NCBI GenBank assembly: GCA_964554875.1
Contig: CAZKQJ010000025.1
Coordinates: 1-64,000 of the forward strand
Origin: Marispirochaeta sp964554875
Lineage (GTDB): Bacteria > Spirochaetota > Spirochaetia > JC444 > Marispirochaetaceae
DNA length: 64,000 nucleotides
Direction: 5' to 3'
The translations under genes were made by a program, and so were the position numbers. The notes under the pieces were generated by a model. The model did no database searches. It saw nothing but the letters and a program-made list of their open reading frames with translations, and was not told the origin of the DNA. Positions 8,526 to 16,570 of this stretch are shown here, piece by piece (position 1 is the stretch's first letter; every line of letters begins with the position of its first letter).

Positions 8526-9002
8526 ATGAGAACAGATGTCGGAATCGGTGATTTTCACGCCAGCGGGAATCCCGGCGAAATAATCAAAACCTATGCCCTT
8601 GGCTCCTGTGTGGCCGTTCTGATGTACGATAAAGTGCGCAGAATTGCGGGGATGATCCATGTCGCCCTCCCTGAATCCAGGTTGAACGAAGAAAAAGCTG
8701 AGACCCGTCCCGGTTACTTCGCTGACACGGGTATCCCCGCTCTCCTGAAGGCTTTCACTGCTGCCGGTGGGGACCAGCGGAAAGCGCAGATAAAGATAGC
8801 CGGTGGGGCATCCATTCTTGACGAAAACAGGACCTTTGATATAGGCCGGCGTAACGTGATCGCAATAAAACGAGCCTTATGGAAGTATGGTCTTGGCGTC
8901 ATTGCCGAAGATGTGGGAGGAAAGATAAGTCGTACTGTTTCGATAGAAGTGGATACCGGTACTATTATGATTAATAATGCCAAAAACAGCTGGACAATCT
9001 GA
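8526..9002 (+). CDS. cheD: Chemoreceptor glutamine deamidase CheD
   Basis: CheD deamidates receptor glutamines and, in several bacteria, binds CheC or CheX-type phosphatases. The 158-residue protein carries the catalytic Cys and His of the family (C28 in LGSCVAVLMYD, H45 in MIHVALPES) and the glycine-rich KIAGGAS segment. The start is ATG 8526, four bases after cheB with GAAGGAG upstream; an overlapping ATG-less extension to 8484 in another frame of cheB is not needed. A CheX-type gene two positions downstream may be its partner, by analogy with CheC-CheD. Confidence 0.93.
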   Translation: MRTDVGIGDFHASGNPGEIIKTYALGSCVAVLMYDKVRRIAGMIHVALPESRLNEEKAETRPGYFADTGIPALLKAFTAAGGDQRKAQIKIAGGASILDENRTFDIGRRNVIAIKRALWKYGLGVIAEDVGGKISRTVSIEVDTGTIMINNAKNSWTI

Positions 9003-9023
9003 TTGTAAAGGAGTGTAATCAAT

Positions 9024-9392
9024 ATGGAGTTCAGTAGAATCCTGATAGTCGACGACTCTGCTACATCCAGAATGATAATCAAGCGCTGCTTCCAGATCGC
9101 CGGGTACGGAGATATTCAGTACCTCGAAGCCGAGGATGGACTGGCAGCTCTATCGTTACTGCAGAAGGAGCGGGTCGATCTTGTTGTAAGCGATATAAAG
9201 ATGCCCAAAATGGACGGAACAACCCTTGTACGTAAGCTACGTCTGAACAAGGAGATTGGCACTATTCCCGTGGTTATTATTTCCAGTGTGGGGAACGAGG
9301 CCCTCGAGGAGCAGTTACGGGAATCCTCGGTCATAGCGATTATCAAGAAACCGGTTTCACCGGCTAAAATCCTCTCGTTTATGGAGGAGTGA
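9024..9392 (+). CDS. cheY: CheY-like response regulator
   Basis: A 122-residue receiver with D10/D11 (LIVDDSATSRMIIKR), D57 (VVSDIKMPKMDG), Ser in VIISSVG and Lys in IIKKPVS. The motif after the active Asp and the conserved Arg/Lys-rich first helix resemble motor-type CheY proteins. It stops exactly one base before the CheX-like gene (TGA then ATG), so kinase target and phosphatase are made together. Second CheY of the operon. Confidence 0.9.
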   Translation: MEFSRILIVDDSATSRMIIKRCFQIAGYGDIQYLEAEDGLAALSLLQKERVDLVVSDIKMPKMDGTTLVRKLRLNKEIGTIPVVIISSVGNEALEEQLRESSVIAIIKKPVSPAKILSFMEE

Positions 9393-9854
9393 ATGTCTAT
9401 AGAAGAGAAGCTTAAACAGAGCATGGATGAAGCGGTTATGCAGACCTTTGCGGAAATGGCATTTGTCGATGTGCTGCCCGCGGATATTCCGAAGATCGAC
9501 CACAGCCAGATCATGATCATCGAGATAACCCGGCCACAGCGTGGGGTCATGTATCTGCTTATGCCCAGGGAGTGCAAGCAATGTGTTGTTGAGAATATTC
9601 ACGGGGACTCATGGGAGAGTCTTTCGGTTGATCAGATTGATGACTGTCTGCTGGAGCTCCTGAACGTTCTGGGGGGCAATTTCCTCAGCAGATACTATGG
9701 AGAAGCGGTAAGCTACAGTGTGAGCTTTCCCCAGGTTGTTTTTGATGAGTCCGAGTTACCCGACCTTGAGAGTTTTTCGTATTATAGCTACGACGCTGAG
9801 GGGATTCCTTTTGCTGTCGCCCTGAAGATGGAAACTCAAGGAGATAGTGTGTGA
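9393..9854 (+). CDS. CheX-like CheY phosphatase
   Basis: The 153-residue protein belongs to the CheX/CheC/FliY phosphatase group: the helix DDCLLELLNVLGGNFL has the ExxN catalytic pair (E88, N91) in the expected surroundings, and the strand order matches the CheX fold. It differs clearly from the CheX at 1306-1770, so this operon has its own phosphatase. It is flanked by CheY genes on both sides, with no gap before and a 4-base overlap after, which fits a role in shortening the life of one or both phosphorylated CheYs. CheX and CheC-like are both possible family labels. Confidence 0.8.
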   Translation: MSIEEKLKQSMDEAVMQTFAEMAFVDVLPADIPKIDHSQIMIIEITRPQRGVMYLLMPRECKQCVVENIHGDSWESLSVDQIDDCLLELLNVLGGNFLSRYYGEAVSYSVSFPQVVFDESELPDLESFSYYSYDAEGIPFAVALKMETQGDSV

Positions 9855-10255
9855 AGATTTTGATTGTTGAAGATGATTTTGCCAGCCGGAAATTGATGCA
9901 GAAATACTTGAGCCCCTACGGTATCTGCGAAGTGGTTGTTGACGGGGAAGAGGCGGTACTCGCTTTCCGTGAATCCCTGGAAAACGATGATCCCTTTGAC
10001 CTTATATGCCTGGATATAATGCTGCCGAAAAAGGATGGTCAACAGGTGCTCAAGTCGATTCGCAGCATGGAAGCTGCCCGCGGGATAGAAGGAAGTGCGG
10101 GGGTGAAGGTTATCATGACCACAGCCCTGGGGGATGCTGAGAATATCATGTCGGCCTTTCGGTCTCAATGCGAGGGATATCTTACCAAACCCGTTACCCG
10201 ACAGCGACTGCTTGACGAGATCAGGGAGCTTGGACTGATGACGGAGGGTGAGTAA
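9851..10255 (+). CDS. cheY: CheY-like response regulator
   Basis: A 134-residue receiver starting at GTG 9851, overlapping the preceding stop by 4 bases. The acidic residues are in LIVEDDFASRK, the phosphoacceptor is D55 (CLDIMLPKKDG), Thr in IMTTAL and Lys in LTKPVT. A 12-residue insertion between beta 3 and beta 4 (around MEAARGIEGSAG) makes it longer than the other CheYs and resembles the RcsC/CheY-VI type with loop insertions. It closes the operon and converges on the NeuB-family gene 18 bases away. Confidence 0.88.
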   Translation: MKILIVEDDFASRKLMQKYLSPYGICEVVVDGEEAVLAFRESLENDDPFDLICLDIMLPKKDGQQVLKSIRSMEAARGIEGSAGVKVIMTTALGDAENIMSAFRSQCEGYLTKPVTRQRLLDEIRELGLMTEGE

Positions 10256-10272
10256 ACTATCGCGAATTATGA

Positions 10273-11385
10273 TCAAAGAATATCTTCCCAGAGAACACCC
10301 TTGCCGTCAGAAATGGGTCTGGCTGCAGTCCTGCCCAGTATCCGCTTCATGTATCGCGGATGCAGGCCTGGACTAAGCTCTTTTTCCGTGCGGAGAACGG
10401 CGATATTTGAGGTATCGAATCTATCGCCGGGACGAATTGCTGCCGTTGCGTGGATGGATCGGTTGCTGCGTCCGTAATTCTCTGTTTCCGAGGGCGCCAG
10501 TTTTTTCTTTCCGTCTCCGTAAACCTTTTCTACCCGTTCCCGGCCGTATTCCTGTACAAGGAAGGCATGAAGCTCTTCATGAGGTCGTCCGGACCAGTAC
10601 CGAAGCGCCCGGCTCATGCGCTCGAACTCCTCCGGAGGCTGGGCTACCGGATCGTCCAGACCGCCGCCTAATCTGTCCAGGGTAAAATGTTTCTCGATAC
10701 AGATTCCTCCGAAATACAGACTTGCCAGGGGGACCAGGAGGGGATCGAGGCTGTGGTCGGAGACGCCCACAGGAACACCGAACAGCGCTGAAAGGTGGGG
10801 CAGCAGGGAGAGATTGTACTCCTCCGCCGGTGCCGGATAGCTTGTAATGCAGTGGAGCAGGGCGGTCCTGTTTACCCTGAGTATATCAATGGCTTCTTCA
10901 ATGTCCGCCAGCTTGCTGACCCCGGTGGATAGAATCACGCCAAGTCCGCTTTTTCCCAGAGTCTGAAGCAATGGAACATGATTCAGCTCTGGCGAGGCAA
11001 TCTTGATGACTCCGCATTCGAGTTGCATGAGTTCTCTGAGGCTCCGTTCTCCGAAGGGGGTACAGAGAAATCCGATTCCCAGTGTTTCGGCATGACTCCT
11101 TGCAGCCTCCAGAAACGCGCTTCCCGTTTCCAGGGATCGGAAGACCTCATACAGAGGAGTGTCTCCCCCCGGAAGAGGAACCATCCCGGTTTCTGGATGA
11201 ATTATCTCGTCGGCATAGACATGCTGCAACTTGACGCAATCCGCTCCGCTTTCCCTGGCTGCGTCGATAAGCTCAAGGGCTCTGCCAATACTGCCCTGAT
11301 GGGATGTTCCGATCTCCGCAATAATCAGCGGACTTGATGATCCGGCATCGGGGCCCCATATTCTCCGGGAAATCGAGTTATCCAC
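10273..11385 (-). CDS. NeuB/SpsE-family sialic-acid-type synthase
   Basis: Family members condense phosphoenolpyruvate with an N-acetyl hexosamine to make nine-carbon sugar acids (neuraminic, legionaminic or pseudaminic acid). The 370-residue protein has the NeuB TIM-barrel signatures AEIGTSHQGS, KIASPELNHVPLL, STGVSKLADIEEA and GVSDHS, and a C-terminal SAF antifreeze-like domain (RSIHATAAIRPGD). The start is GTG 11385, overlapping the pncB stop by 8 bases; there is no clear ribosome site, so translation is probably coupled. No other sugar-acid genes are nearby. Flagellin or surface glycan modification is plausible in a motile spirochaete, but the product sugar cannot be named. Confidence 0.85.
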   Translation of the reverse strand: MDNSISRRIWGPDAGSSSPLIIAEIGTSHQGSIGRALELIDAARESGADCVKLQHVYADEIIHPETGMVPLPGGDTPLYEVFRSLETGSAFLEAARSHAETLGIGFLCTPFGERSLRELMQLECGVIKIASPELNHVPLLQTLGKSGLGVILSTGVSKLADIEEAIDILRVNRTALLHCITSYPAPAEEYNLSLLPHLSALFGVPVGVSDHSLDPLLVPLASLYFGGICIEKHFTLDRLGGGLDDPVAQPPEEFERMSRALRYWSGRPHEELHAFLVQEYGRERVEKVYGDGKKKLAPSETENYGRSNRSIHATAAIRPGDRFDTSNIAVLRTEKELSPGLHPRYMKRILGRTAARPISDGKGVLWEDIL

Positions 11386-12802
11386 GTTGGTATTCGTCTA
11401 TCATTCTGAATTTCAGGTCCCGCAGTGGGCGTGAGAGAGATATCTTGTATTCGTGGGGATTGATCTGTCGCAGAAAGGTCTCGTCCATGCGCCGCAGCTG
11501 GGTAAGGACCCTTTCGCGAACCTCCGTGAGGTCTTCAGGAAGATTGAGTCGTTTACCTCCCTCCATGACCGGAAGAAGCTGTGCCTCGGCGGAGTGGTAT
11601 GAGCTGAACAGGGTATGTTTATAGTGCAGTGTCGGGTGGAAAAGTTCGATGGGACCTTGGGGTTTCGCTTCGTCAATTAATTGAATCACATCCCGTAAAG
11701 GAGTTCGCTCCCCGTCATAAAAACGGTACACCTGTTTTATCCCGGGGTTCGTCATCTTGGCCGGATTGTTGGAAACCTTCATGGTGGGGATGATTCTGCC
11801 GTTCTGGACGCGGGCTGATAGTTTATACACCCCGGAGACTGATGCGTCCGGATGTCCGGTGGCGAGCTGGGTTCCCACACCCCATACATCCACCGGGGCC
11901 TTCTCTGTCAGGAGCTGGGCTGCTATCTGTTCGTTCAGGTCCCCGGAGACTGCGATAAAGGCGTCTTCGAGTCCGGCTTCATCCAGTCGGGAGCGAACCT
12001 GCTTGCTCAGGTAAGAGAGGTCGCCGGAATCCAGGCGAACGCCAATCCGCTTTCCCTGTTTTTTCAGCCTTTTTCCGATGATAACGGCGTTCTCGATGCC
12101 CTGCTTCAGAGTGTCAAAGGTATCGATCAAGAGTATTGAACTGTCGGGATAGAGCTCCGAATAGCGCTCAAAGGATTCGAGTTCCGAATCAAAGGCCATA
12201 ACCCAGGAATGGGCCATGGTGCCGCTCACGGGAATCCCGTACAGGCGGCCGGCAAGAGTGTTGGAGGTACCGCTTGCTCCGCCGATGTAGGCAGCCCGGG
12301 AGGCCAGAAGCGCTCCGTTGTATCCGTGGGCCCGGCGCATACCGAATTCCAGAATGCTGCCGAATTCGCTGGCCACAAGGACCCTGGCGGCCTTTGTGGC
12401 GATAAGGGTCTGGAAATTGACCACGTTCAGCAGCAAACTTTCTATGATCTGCGCCTCGATAAGCGGGGCCTCGACCCTGATAAGGGGTTCCTCGGGAAAA
12501 ACCAGACTCCCTTCGCGAAAGGAGAGAACCGAACCGCTGAAGCGGAACTCCGAGAGATACTCAAGAAACTCTTCTCCGAAATAGCCCAGAGAACGCAGGT
12601 AGCTGATGTCTTCGCTGCTGAAGCGCAGATCCTCAAGATCATCCAGGAGGGGGTCGATCCCGGCGAAGACCGCGAAGCCGCCTCCGTAGGGCTGCCTGCG
12701 GAAAAACATGTCGAAGACCACCCGGGGATTGTGCCGGTTCAGCAGATATCCCTGGGCCATGGTAAGTTCATACAGGTCGGTAAACAGGGGAGAGATACTC
12801 AT
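11378..12802 (-). CDS. pncB: Nicotinate phosphoribosyltransferase
   Basis: Converts nicotinate and PRPP to nicotinate mononucleotide in NAD salvage. The 474-residue protein begins with the family hallmark FTDLYELTMAQGYL and contains GTMAHSWVMAF (with the regulatory His) and RLDSGDLSYL. It overlaps pncA by 4 bases (ATGA), so nicotinamidase and this enzyme, which act in sequence, are translationally coupled. Length and motifs are normal. Confidence 0.95.
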   Translation of the reverse strand: MSISPLFTDLYELTMAQGYLLNRHNPRVVFDMFFRRQPYGGGFAVFAGIDPLLDDLEDLRFSSEDISYLRSLGYFGEEFLEYLSEFRFSGSVLSFREGSLVFPEEPLIRVEAPLIEAQIIESLLLNVVNFQTLIATKAARVLVASEFGSILEFGMRRAHGYNGALLASRAAYIGGASGTSNTLAGRLYGIPVSGTMAHSWVMAFDSELESFERYSELYPDSSILLIDTFDTLKQGIENAVIIGKRLKKQGKRIGVRLDSGDLSYLSKQVRSRLDEAGLEDAFIAVSGDLNEQIAAQLLTEKAPVDVWGVGTQLATGHPDASVSGVYKLSARVQNGRIIPTMKVSNNPAKMTNPGIKQVYRFYDGERTPLRDVIQLIDEAKPQGPIELFHPTLHYKHTLFSSYHSAEAQLLPVMEGGKRLNLPEDLTEVRERVLTQLRRMDETFLRQINPHEYKISLSRPLRDLKFRMIDEYQRG

Positions 12803-13416
12803 GCCGGATCTGCCGACTCAATCAGGCGGGCGCCGGCATTTTCCATTTCTTCAAGACGGGTTTTTACGTTCCCCGGAGGAAAATCAACCCCCCGAACGCA
12901 GTCGATTACCAGATCTACCCTGTAGCCGAGTTTGAGGGCGTCCATGACGGTAAAGTACACACAGTAATCCGTTGCCAGTCCGCAGACAGCCAGATCATTG
13001 ATGCCTAGATTTTTCAGGTAACCGTCAAGACCCGTTGGGGTCAGGTGATCATTTTCGAAAAATCCGGAATAGGAATCCAGTTCAGGAGAGGTTCCCTTGC
13101 TGATTATAAGATCCAGATTGCGCTGATCCAGGTCGGGGTGAAACTCCGCCCCGGGCGTACCGGGAACACAATGGTCCGGCCATAGAACCTGTTCAATGTT
13201 CCCCAGTTTCAGGGTATCCTGGACCTTTTTGCCGGGATGCCTGGAGGCAAAGGAGATATGCTTCTCCGGGTGCCAGTCCCGGGTTGCCACGACCTTGTAA
13301 AATGATTGTGTCAGGGAGTTGACCGCAGGAACTATGGTATCCCCCTCATTAACCGCTAAAGCGCCCCCGGGACAGAAGTCGCGCTGCAGATCAACAATAA
13401 CGAGTGCCTTTTTCAT
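12799..13416 (-). CDS. pncA: Nicotinamidase
   Basis: Hydrolyses nicotinamide to nicotinate, feeding the next gene pncB. The 205-residue isochorismatase-fold protein shows the catalytic Asp (VDLQRDFCPGGAL), zinc-site residues in TRDWHPEKHISF and the nucleophilic Cys in GLATDYCVYFT. The start is ATG 13416 with GGAGGT 6 bases upstream; a longer in-frame version to 13455 lacks a ribosome site. It is the first gene of a pncA-pncB-neuB-like unit. Confidence 0.95.
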   Translation of the reverse strand: MKKALVIVDLQRDFCPGGALAVNEGDTIVPAVNSLTQSFYKVVATRDWHPEKHISFASRHPGKKVQDTLKLGNIEQVLWPDHCVPGTPGAEFHPDLDQRNLDLIISKGTSPELDSYSGFFENDHLTPTGLDGYLKNLGINDLAVCGLATDYCVYFTVMDALKLGYRVDLVIDCVRGVDFPPGNVKTRLEEMENAGARLIESADPA

Positions 13417-13501
13417 GATCTTACCTCCAGCTGCGTATATGCTAAGTATAACCACTAGAGGCCTTTATGTTAAACACCTTTTTCAGGTCTGATTAAAAGT
13501 C

Positions 13502-13530
13502 TCGACATGGACGCTGAATCCCGCTACTAT
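13502..13530 (+). promoter_or_regulatory. Predicted sigma-70 promoter of the 70-residue protein gene
   Basis: TCGACA (13502-13507), a 17-base spacer and TACTAT (13525-13530) match the consensus 5/6 and 4/6. It faces the small gene starting at 13638, leaving a leader of roughly 100 bases that contains a weak AAAGAG/CTCTTT hairpin. Confidence 0.5.
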
Positions 13531-13637
13531 TATTTTATATTCAGGATGCTGCCAAAGACTCAACCTGGAACAAAAAGAGTGGTTTTTGGCTCTTTCCTGA
13601 TATAAATTTCCTGGTAGAAAGTTTGCAAGGAGGCTTT

Positions 13638-13850
13638 ATGACTACTGTTGTGTGCGACGTAACAAAGAAAGCGATTCCCAATGCCCAGCGGGATGTTAAC
13701 TATGTAACCATGCTGGACAAGACCCTTTCCATGCCGGCGGTGGAAGAGTTCGAGAAGAAGGTCCGGGAAAAGATGAGGAGCCATAAACAGTACTCTTTTA
13801 CTGCATACAAAAAGGTGTACCGGGACGTCTTGAACCAGATGTGCAAATAG
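13638..13850 (+). CDS. Small conserved-looking protein of unknown function (70 residues)
   Basis: I do not recognise this protein. It has a strong AAGGAGG ribosome site 7 bases before ATG 13638 and a good promoter upstream, so it is very likely expressed. The sequence is basic and mostly helical (EEFEKKVREKMRSHK), starts with TTVVCDVTKKAIPNA, and ends MCK; the two cysteines, one near each end, could bridge or bind metal. No signal peptide or membrane segment is seen. It stands alone between pncA (divergent) and serS (convergent). Confidence 0.75.
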   Translation: MTTVVCDVTKKAIPNAQRDVNYVTMLDKTLSMPAVEEFEKKVREKMRSHKQYSFTAYKKVYRDVLNQMCK

Positions 13851-13867
13851 TCCCGGTCGGCAGTAAT

Positions 13868-13891
13868 TCAGGCCGATTTATTTCGGCCTGA
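13868..13891. terminator. Perfect hairpin between convergent genes, possible bidirectional terminator
   Basis: TCAGGCCGA and TCGGCCTGA form a 9-base-pair stem with a 6-base loop. It lies between the small gene and serS and includes the serS stop codon. Neither strand has a T run after it, so it may pause or protect transcript ends instead of terminating efficiently. Confidence 0.45.
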
Positions 13892-15152
13892 TGCTTTCAA
13901 ACCCCGTATAGGGTATCAGCGCCGAGGGTATGCGTACAGATCCGTCGGCCTGCTGGAAATTTTCCAGAATAGCAATAATCGCCCGGGATACGGCAATGGC
14001 TGTTCCGTTCAGCATGTGAACGTAGGCATTTTTTCCGTCCTCTCTGTAGCGTACTCCCAGCCTTCTGGATTGGTAATCTGTGCAATTTGATGTACTGGTA
14101 ATCTCGCCCCAGTCTCCTGCATCTCCGCGGCCTGGCATCCAGGCTTCAAGGTCATATTTTCGATATGCAGGACTCCCTAAATCGCCGGTGCATGTGTCCA
14201 CCACCCGGAAAGGTACCTCAAGACCTTTGAATATCTCCTCCTCGATTGCGAGCAGTTCCTGGTGAATCTCCTCCGACTGATCGGGTTTGCAGTAAACGAA
14301 CATCTCAACTTTGGAAAACTGGTGGACCCTGTAGAGGCCCTTGGAAAACTGACCCGCCGCACCTGCCTCTCTGCGGAAGCAGTGGCTGAAGCCGGCCATC
14401 CTGAGGGGAAGCTTATCGCCCTCCAGAATCGAGTCGGAATGGTAGCCCCCCAGGGTAATCTCTGCGGTTCCAACCAGACAGGTTCCGGTCCCCTCGAGGG
14501 AATAGATATTGCTTTCCGATCCCCTGGGATTGAATCCTATTCCTTCCAGGATTTCTTCCTTCGCAATGTCGGGGGTTATTGTGGGGGTAAAGCCCTTTTT
14601 ATGGAGGATGTCCATGGCATAGCGGATCAGGGCCAGTTCGAGGAATACCGCCTCGTTCTTCAGGTAGTAAAACTTGGTCCCGGATACCTTTGCTGCAGTG
14701 TCAAAATCTACCAGATCGAGCTCCTGGGCCAGTTGAACGTGGTCTTTTGCGGGAAAGTCAAAACTGCTGGGTTCTCCGAACCTGCGGATTTCCAGATTGT
14801 CCTTGTCTTCCTTTCCCACCGGAGCATCGGGATGGGCCATATTGGGGATTTTCTCGGAGGCTTCCTTGAGCTCTGCTGCGACAGTTTTGAGTCTCTCCTC
14901 TATCCCCGCAATATCCTCCTTGAGGCGTTTTCCCTCTTCCACAAGGGGGGCACGTTCTTCCGGGGGGAGTTTCCCCTTCATTTTTGCGGCATTTTCATTC
15001 CGCTGCCGTCGGAGATCGTCAACCTCGTTCAGAAGACGGTTCCGTTCCTCGTAGAGGGCAATAACCTTGTCGAGGTCGGCGTTCATAAAGCGGCTGGCAA
15101 TATTCTGTCTAACCGCATCGGCGTTATCCCGGATAAATTTAAGATCGAGCAT
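13878..15152 (-). CDS. serS: Seryl-tRNA synthetase
   Basis: Charges tRNA-Ser. The 424-residue class II synthetase has the N-terminal coiled-coil arm (about 30-105), motif 2 in CFRREAGAAGQ and motif 3 near RAIIAILENFQ, with normal length. It follows proC by 28 bases on the same strand. Nothing unusual was seen. Confidence 0.96.
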   Translation of the reverse strand: MLDLKFIRDNADAVRQNIASRFMNADLDKVIALYEERNRLLNEVDDLRRQRNENAAKMKGKLPPEERAPLVEEGKRLKEDIAGIEERLKTVAAELKEASEKIPNMAHPDAPVGKEDKDNLEIRRFGEPSSFDFPAKDHVQLAQELDLVDFDTAAKVSGTKFYYLKNEAVFLELALIRYAMDILHKKGFTPTITPDIAKEEILEGIGFNPRGSESNIYSLEGTGTCLVGTAEITLGGYHSDSILEGDKLPLRMAGFSHCFRREAGAAGQFSKGLYRVHQFSKVEMFVYCKPDQSEEIHQELLAIEEEIFKGLEVPFRVVDTCTGDLGSPAYRKYDLEAWMPGRGDAGDWGEITSTSNCTDYQSRRLGVRYREDGKNAYVHMLNGTAIAVSRAIIAILENFQQADGSVRIPSALIPYTGFESIRPK

Positions 15153-15180
15153 GTGTGTGTCCTTCGCTGATTATGTTCTA

Positions 15181-15972
15181 TTATTCAAGTTCTCTGGCCC
15201 GCGACGCGGCCCTTCCAACGGCATCCATCACCGAGGCGGTAAAGCCGCCTTCTTCGAGAGCTGCGACTCCCTGTATGGTGGTTCCCCCGGGGCTGATAAC
15301 CTTGCTTAACAGGCTGACCGGATGTTCGTCGCCCTCACGGACAAGGCCGACAGCACCTTCCAGAGTGCCAAGGGCAATTTCCAGGGATGTGGAGTAGGGA
15401 ATACCTTCGCTGGTTCCTCCCAGTGCGAGGGCGTGGAGAAAAGCAAAGACATAGGCGATCCCCGATCCGCAGAGGCCGGTAAAGGCAGCCATGGAGGATT
15501 CAGGTAGTTCCACCGTATTTCCAGCGCAACCGGCAAGGTAGAGTGCCTCGCCGCGAAATTCCTGACTAACCTTGTCCCCGCAGCTCAAGGCCGTAAGAGC
15601 TTTGCCGACCTTGGCGGCGATGTTCGGCATGAAGCGAATTACCTGGTCTGTGGAAAGAAGTTCGGTAAAAAATGATATCGGAGTTCCTGCGGCAATGGAT
15701 ATGATCTTTTTGTTCCTGGTATAGGGAGCATAGTTCTCGAGGACCTTTCGCAGCAGCTGGGGTTTCAAGGCTATCAGAATGATTTCCGAGGCCTCACAGA
15801 ACTCCTTTTCCGGGAGGTTTACCCTGGCTTTGCATTCCCCGACAGCAGATTCCGCCTTGACCGGATCGGGCTCCTGTATAAAAACAGTGGTTTCAGGGCT
15901 CTTTGTATGCAAACCGCTTGCCAGGGCTGAGCCCATGTTCCCGTAACCAATAAATCCAATCGATTTGATCAC
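15181..15972 (-). CDS. proC: Pyrroline-5-carboxylate reductase
   Basis: Last step of proline synthesis: reduces pyrroline-5-carboxylate with NAD(P)H. The 263-residue protein has the Rossmann motif GFIGYGNMGSALA at the N-terminus, RFMPNIAA in the middle and the C-terminal dimer signature SKVISPGGTTIQG. The start is GTG 15972, preceded by GGAGG; an in-frame extension to 15999 has no ribosome site. Confidence 0.95.
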   Translation of the reverse strand: MIKSIGFIGYGNMGSALASGLHTKSPETTVFIQEPDPVKAESAVGECKARVNLPEKEFCEASEIILIALKPQLLRKVLENYAPYTRNKKIISIAAGTPISFFTELLSTDQVIRFMPNIAAKVGKALTALSCGDKVSQEFRGEALYLAGCAGNTVELPESSMAAFTGLCGSGIAYVFAFLHALALGGTSEGIPYSTSLEIALGTLEGAVGLVREGDEHPVSLLSKVISPGGTTIQGVAALEEGGFTASVMDAVGRAASRARELE

Positions 15973-16047
15973 CAGCGCCTCCGAAAGATACCGTACCACG
16001 GACGGGAAAAATGTGTCTACTGAATAAGCGTGAGTCTTTTTGCCGCC

Positions 16048-16539
16048 TTAACTCCAGCTGAAACTCCGTGGAGTTCCTTCCAGCATGAGTCCCGGGAAAT
16101 TGTTCTGACGCATGACTTCGAAGGCCGCAACGGCAACGGTATTGGCCAGATTCATCGACCTGGCTTCTTGCTTCATGGGTATTCTCACACAGCGTTCAGG
16201 GTATGCCCGCAGCAGTTCCTCCGGCAGCCCGGCGCTCTCCTTTCCGAATACCAGGGCACAGTCGGCGGAATAGCTGACCTCGGTGTACACCTTTGCTCCC
16301 TTGGTACTGAAAAAAAAGAGAAGCGTTTCAGGGTTCATTTTCAGGAAAGAGGAAAAACTTGGGTAGGTTACGTAATCAATCAGATGCCAGTAATCAAGGC
16401 CGGCACGCTTGACCATCTTTTCTTCCAGGGAAAAACCTAGGGGTTCTATAAGGTTGAGCTGTGCTCCCAGTACGGCACAGGTGCGGCCGATGTTCCCGGT
16501 ATTCTGGGGTATTTCAGGTTCCACAAGTACAATCTTCAC
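16048..16539 (-). CDS. trmL: tRNA (cytidine/uridine-34-2'-O)-methyltransferase TrmL
   Basis: SPOUT-family enzyme that methylates the wobble ribose of tRNA-Leu isoacceptors. The 163-residue protein shows the family blocks VLVEPEIPQNTGNIGRTC, FGKESAGLP and the knot segment IPMKQEARSMNLANTVA. Length is typical. It lies 31 bases downstream of the transglutaminase-like gene on the same strand and may share its transcript. Confidence 0.93.
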   Translation of the reverse strand: MKIVLVEPEIPQNTGNIGRTCAVLGAQLNLIEPLGFSLEEKMVKRAGLDYWHLIDYVTYPSFSSFLKMNPETLLFFFSTKGAKVYTEVSYSADCALVFGKESAGLPEELLRAYPERCVRIPMKQEARSMNLANTVAVAAFEVMRQNNFPGLMLEGTPRSFSWS

Positions 16540-16570
16540 AGGGCTACCTCAGGGCATAGGTGATCAGTTT

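Noticed and set aside
14262..15170. A long open frame opposite serS (302 codons, plus strand)
   Set aside because: It lies antisense to a complete seryl-tRNA synthetase, has no ribosome site and low-quality protein composition. Similar antisense frames opposite pncB (12209-12925), metG (38493-39398, 39501-40376), murE (32595-33377), murD (41750-42349) and cheA (5607-6287) were rejected for the same reason.
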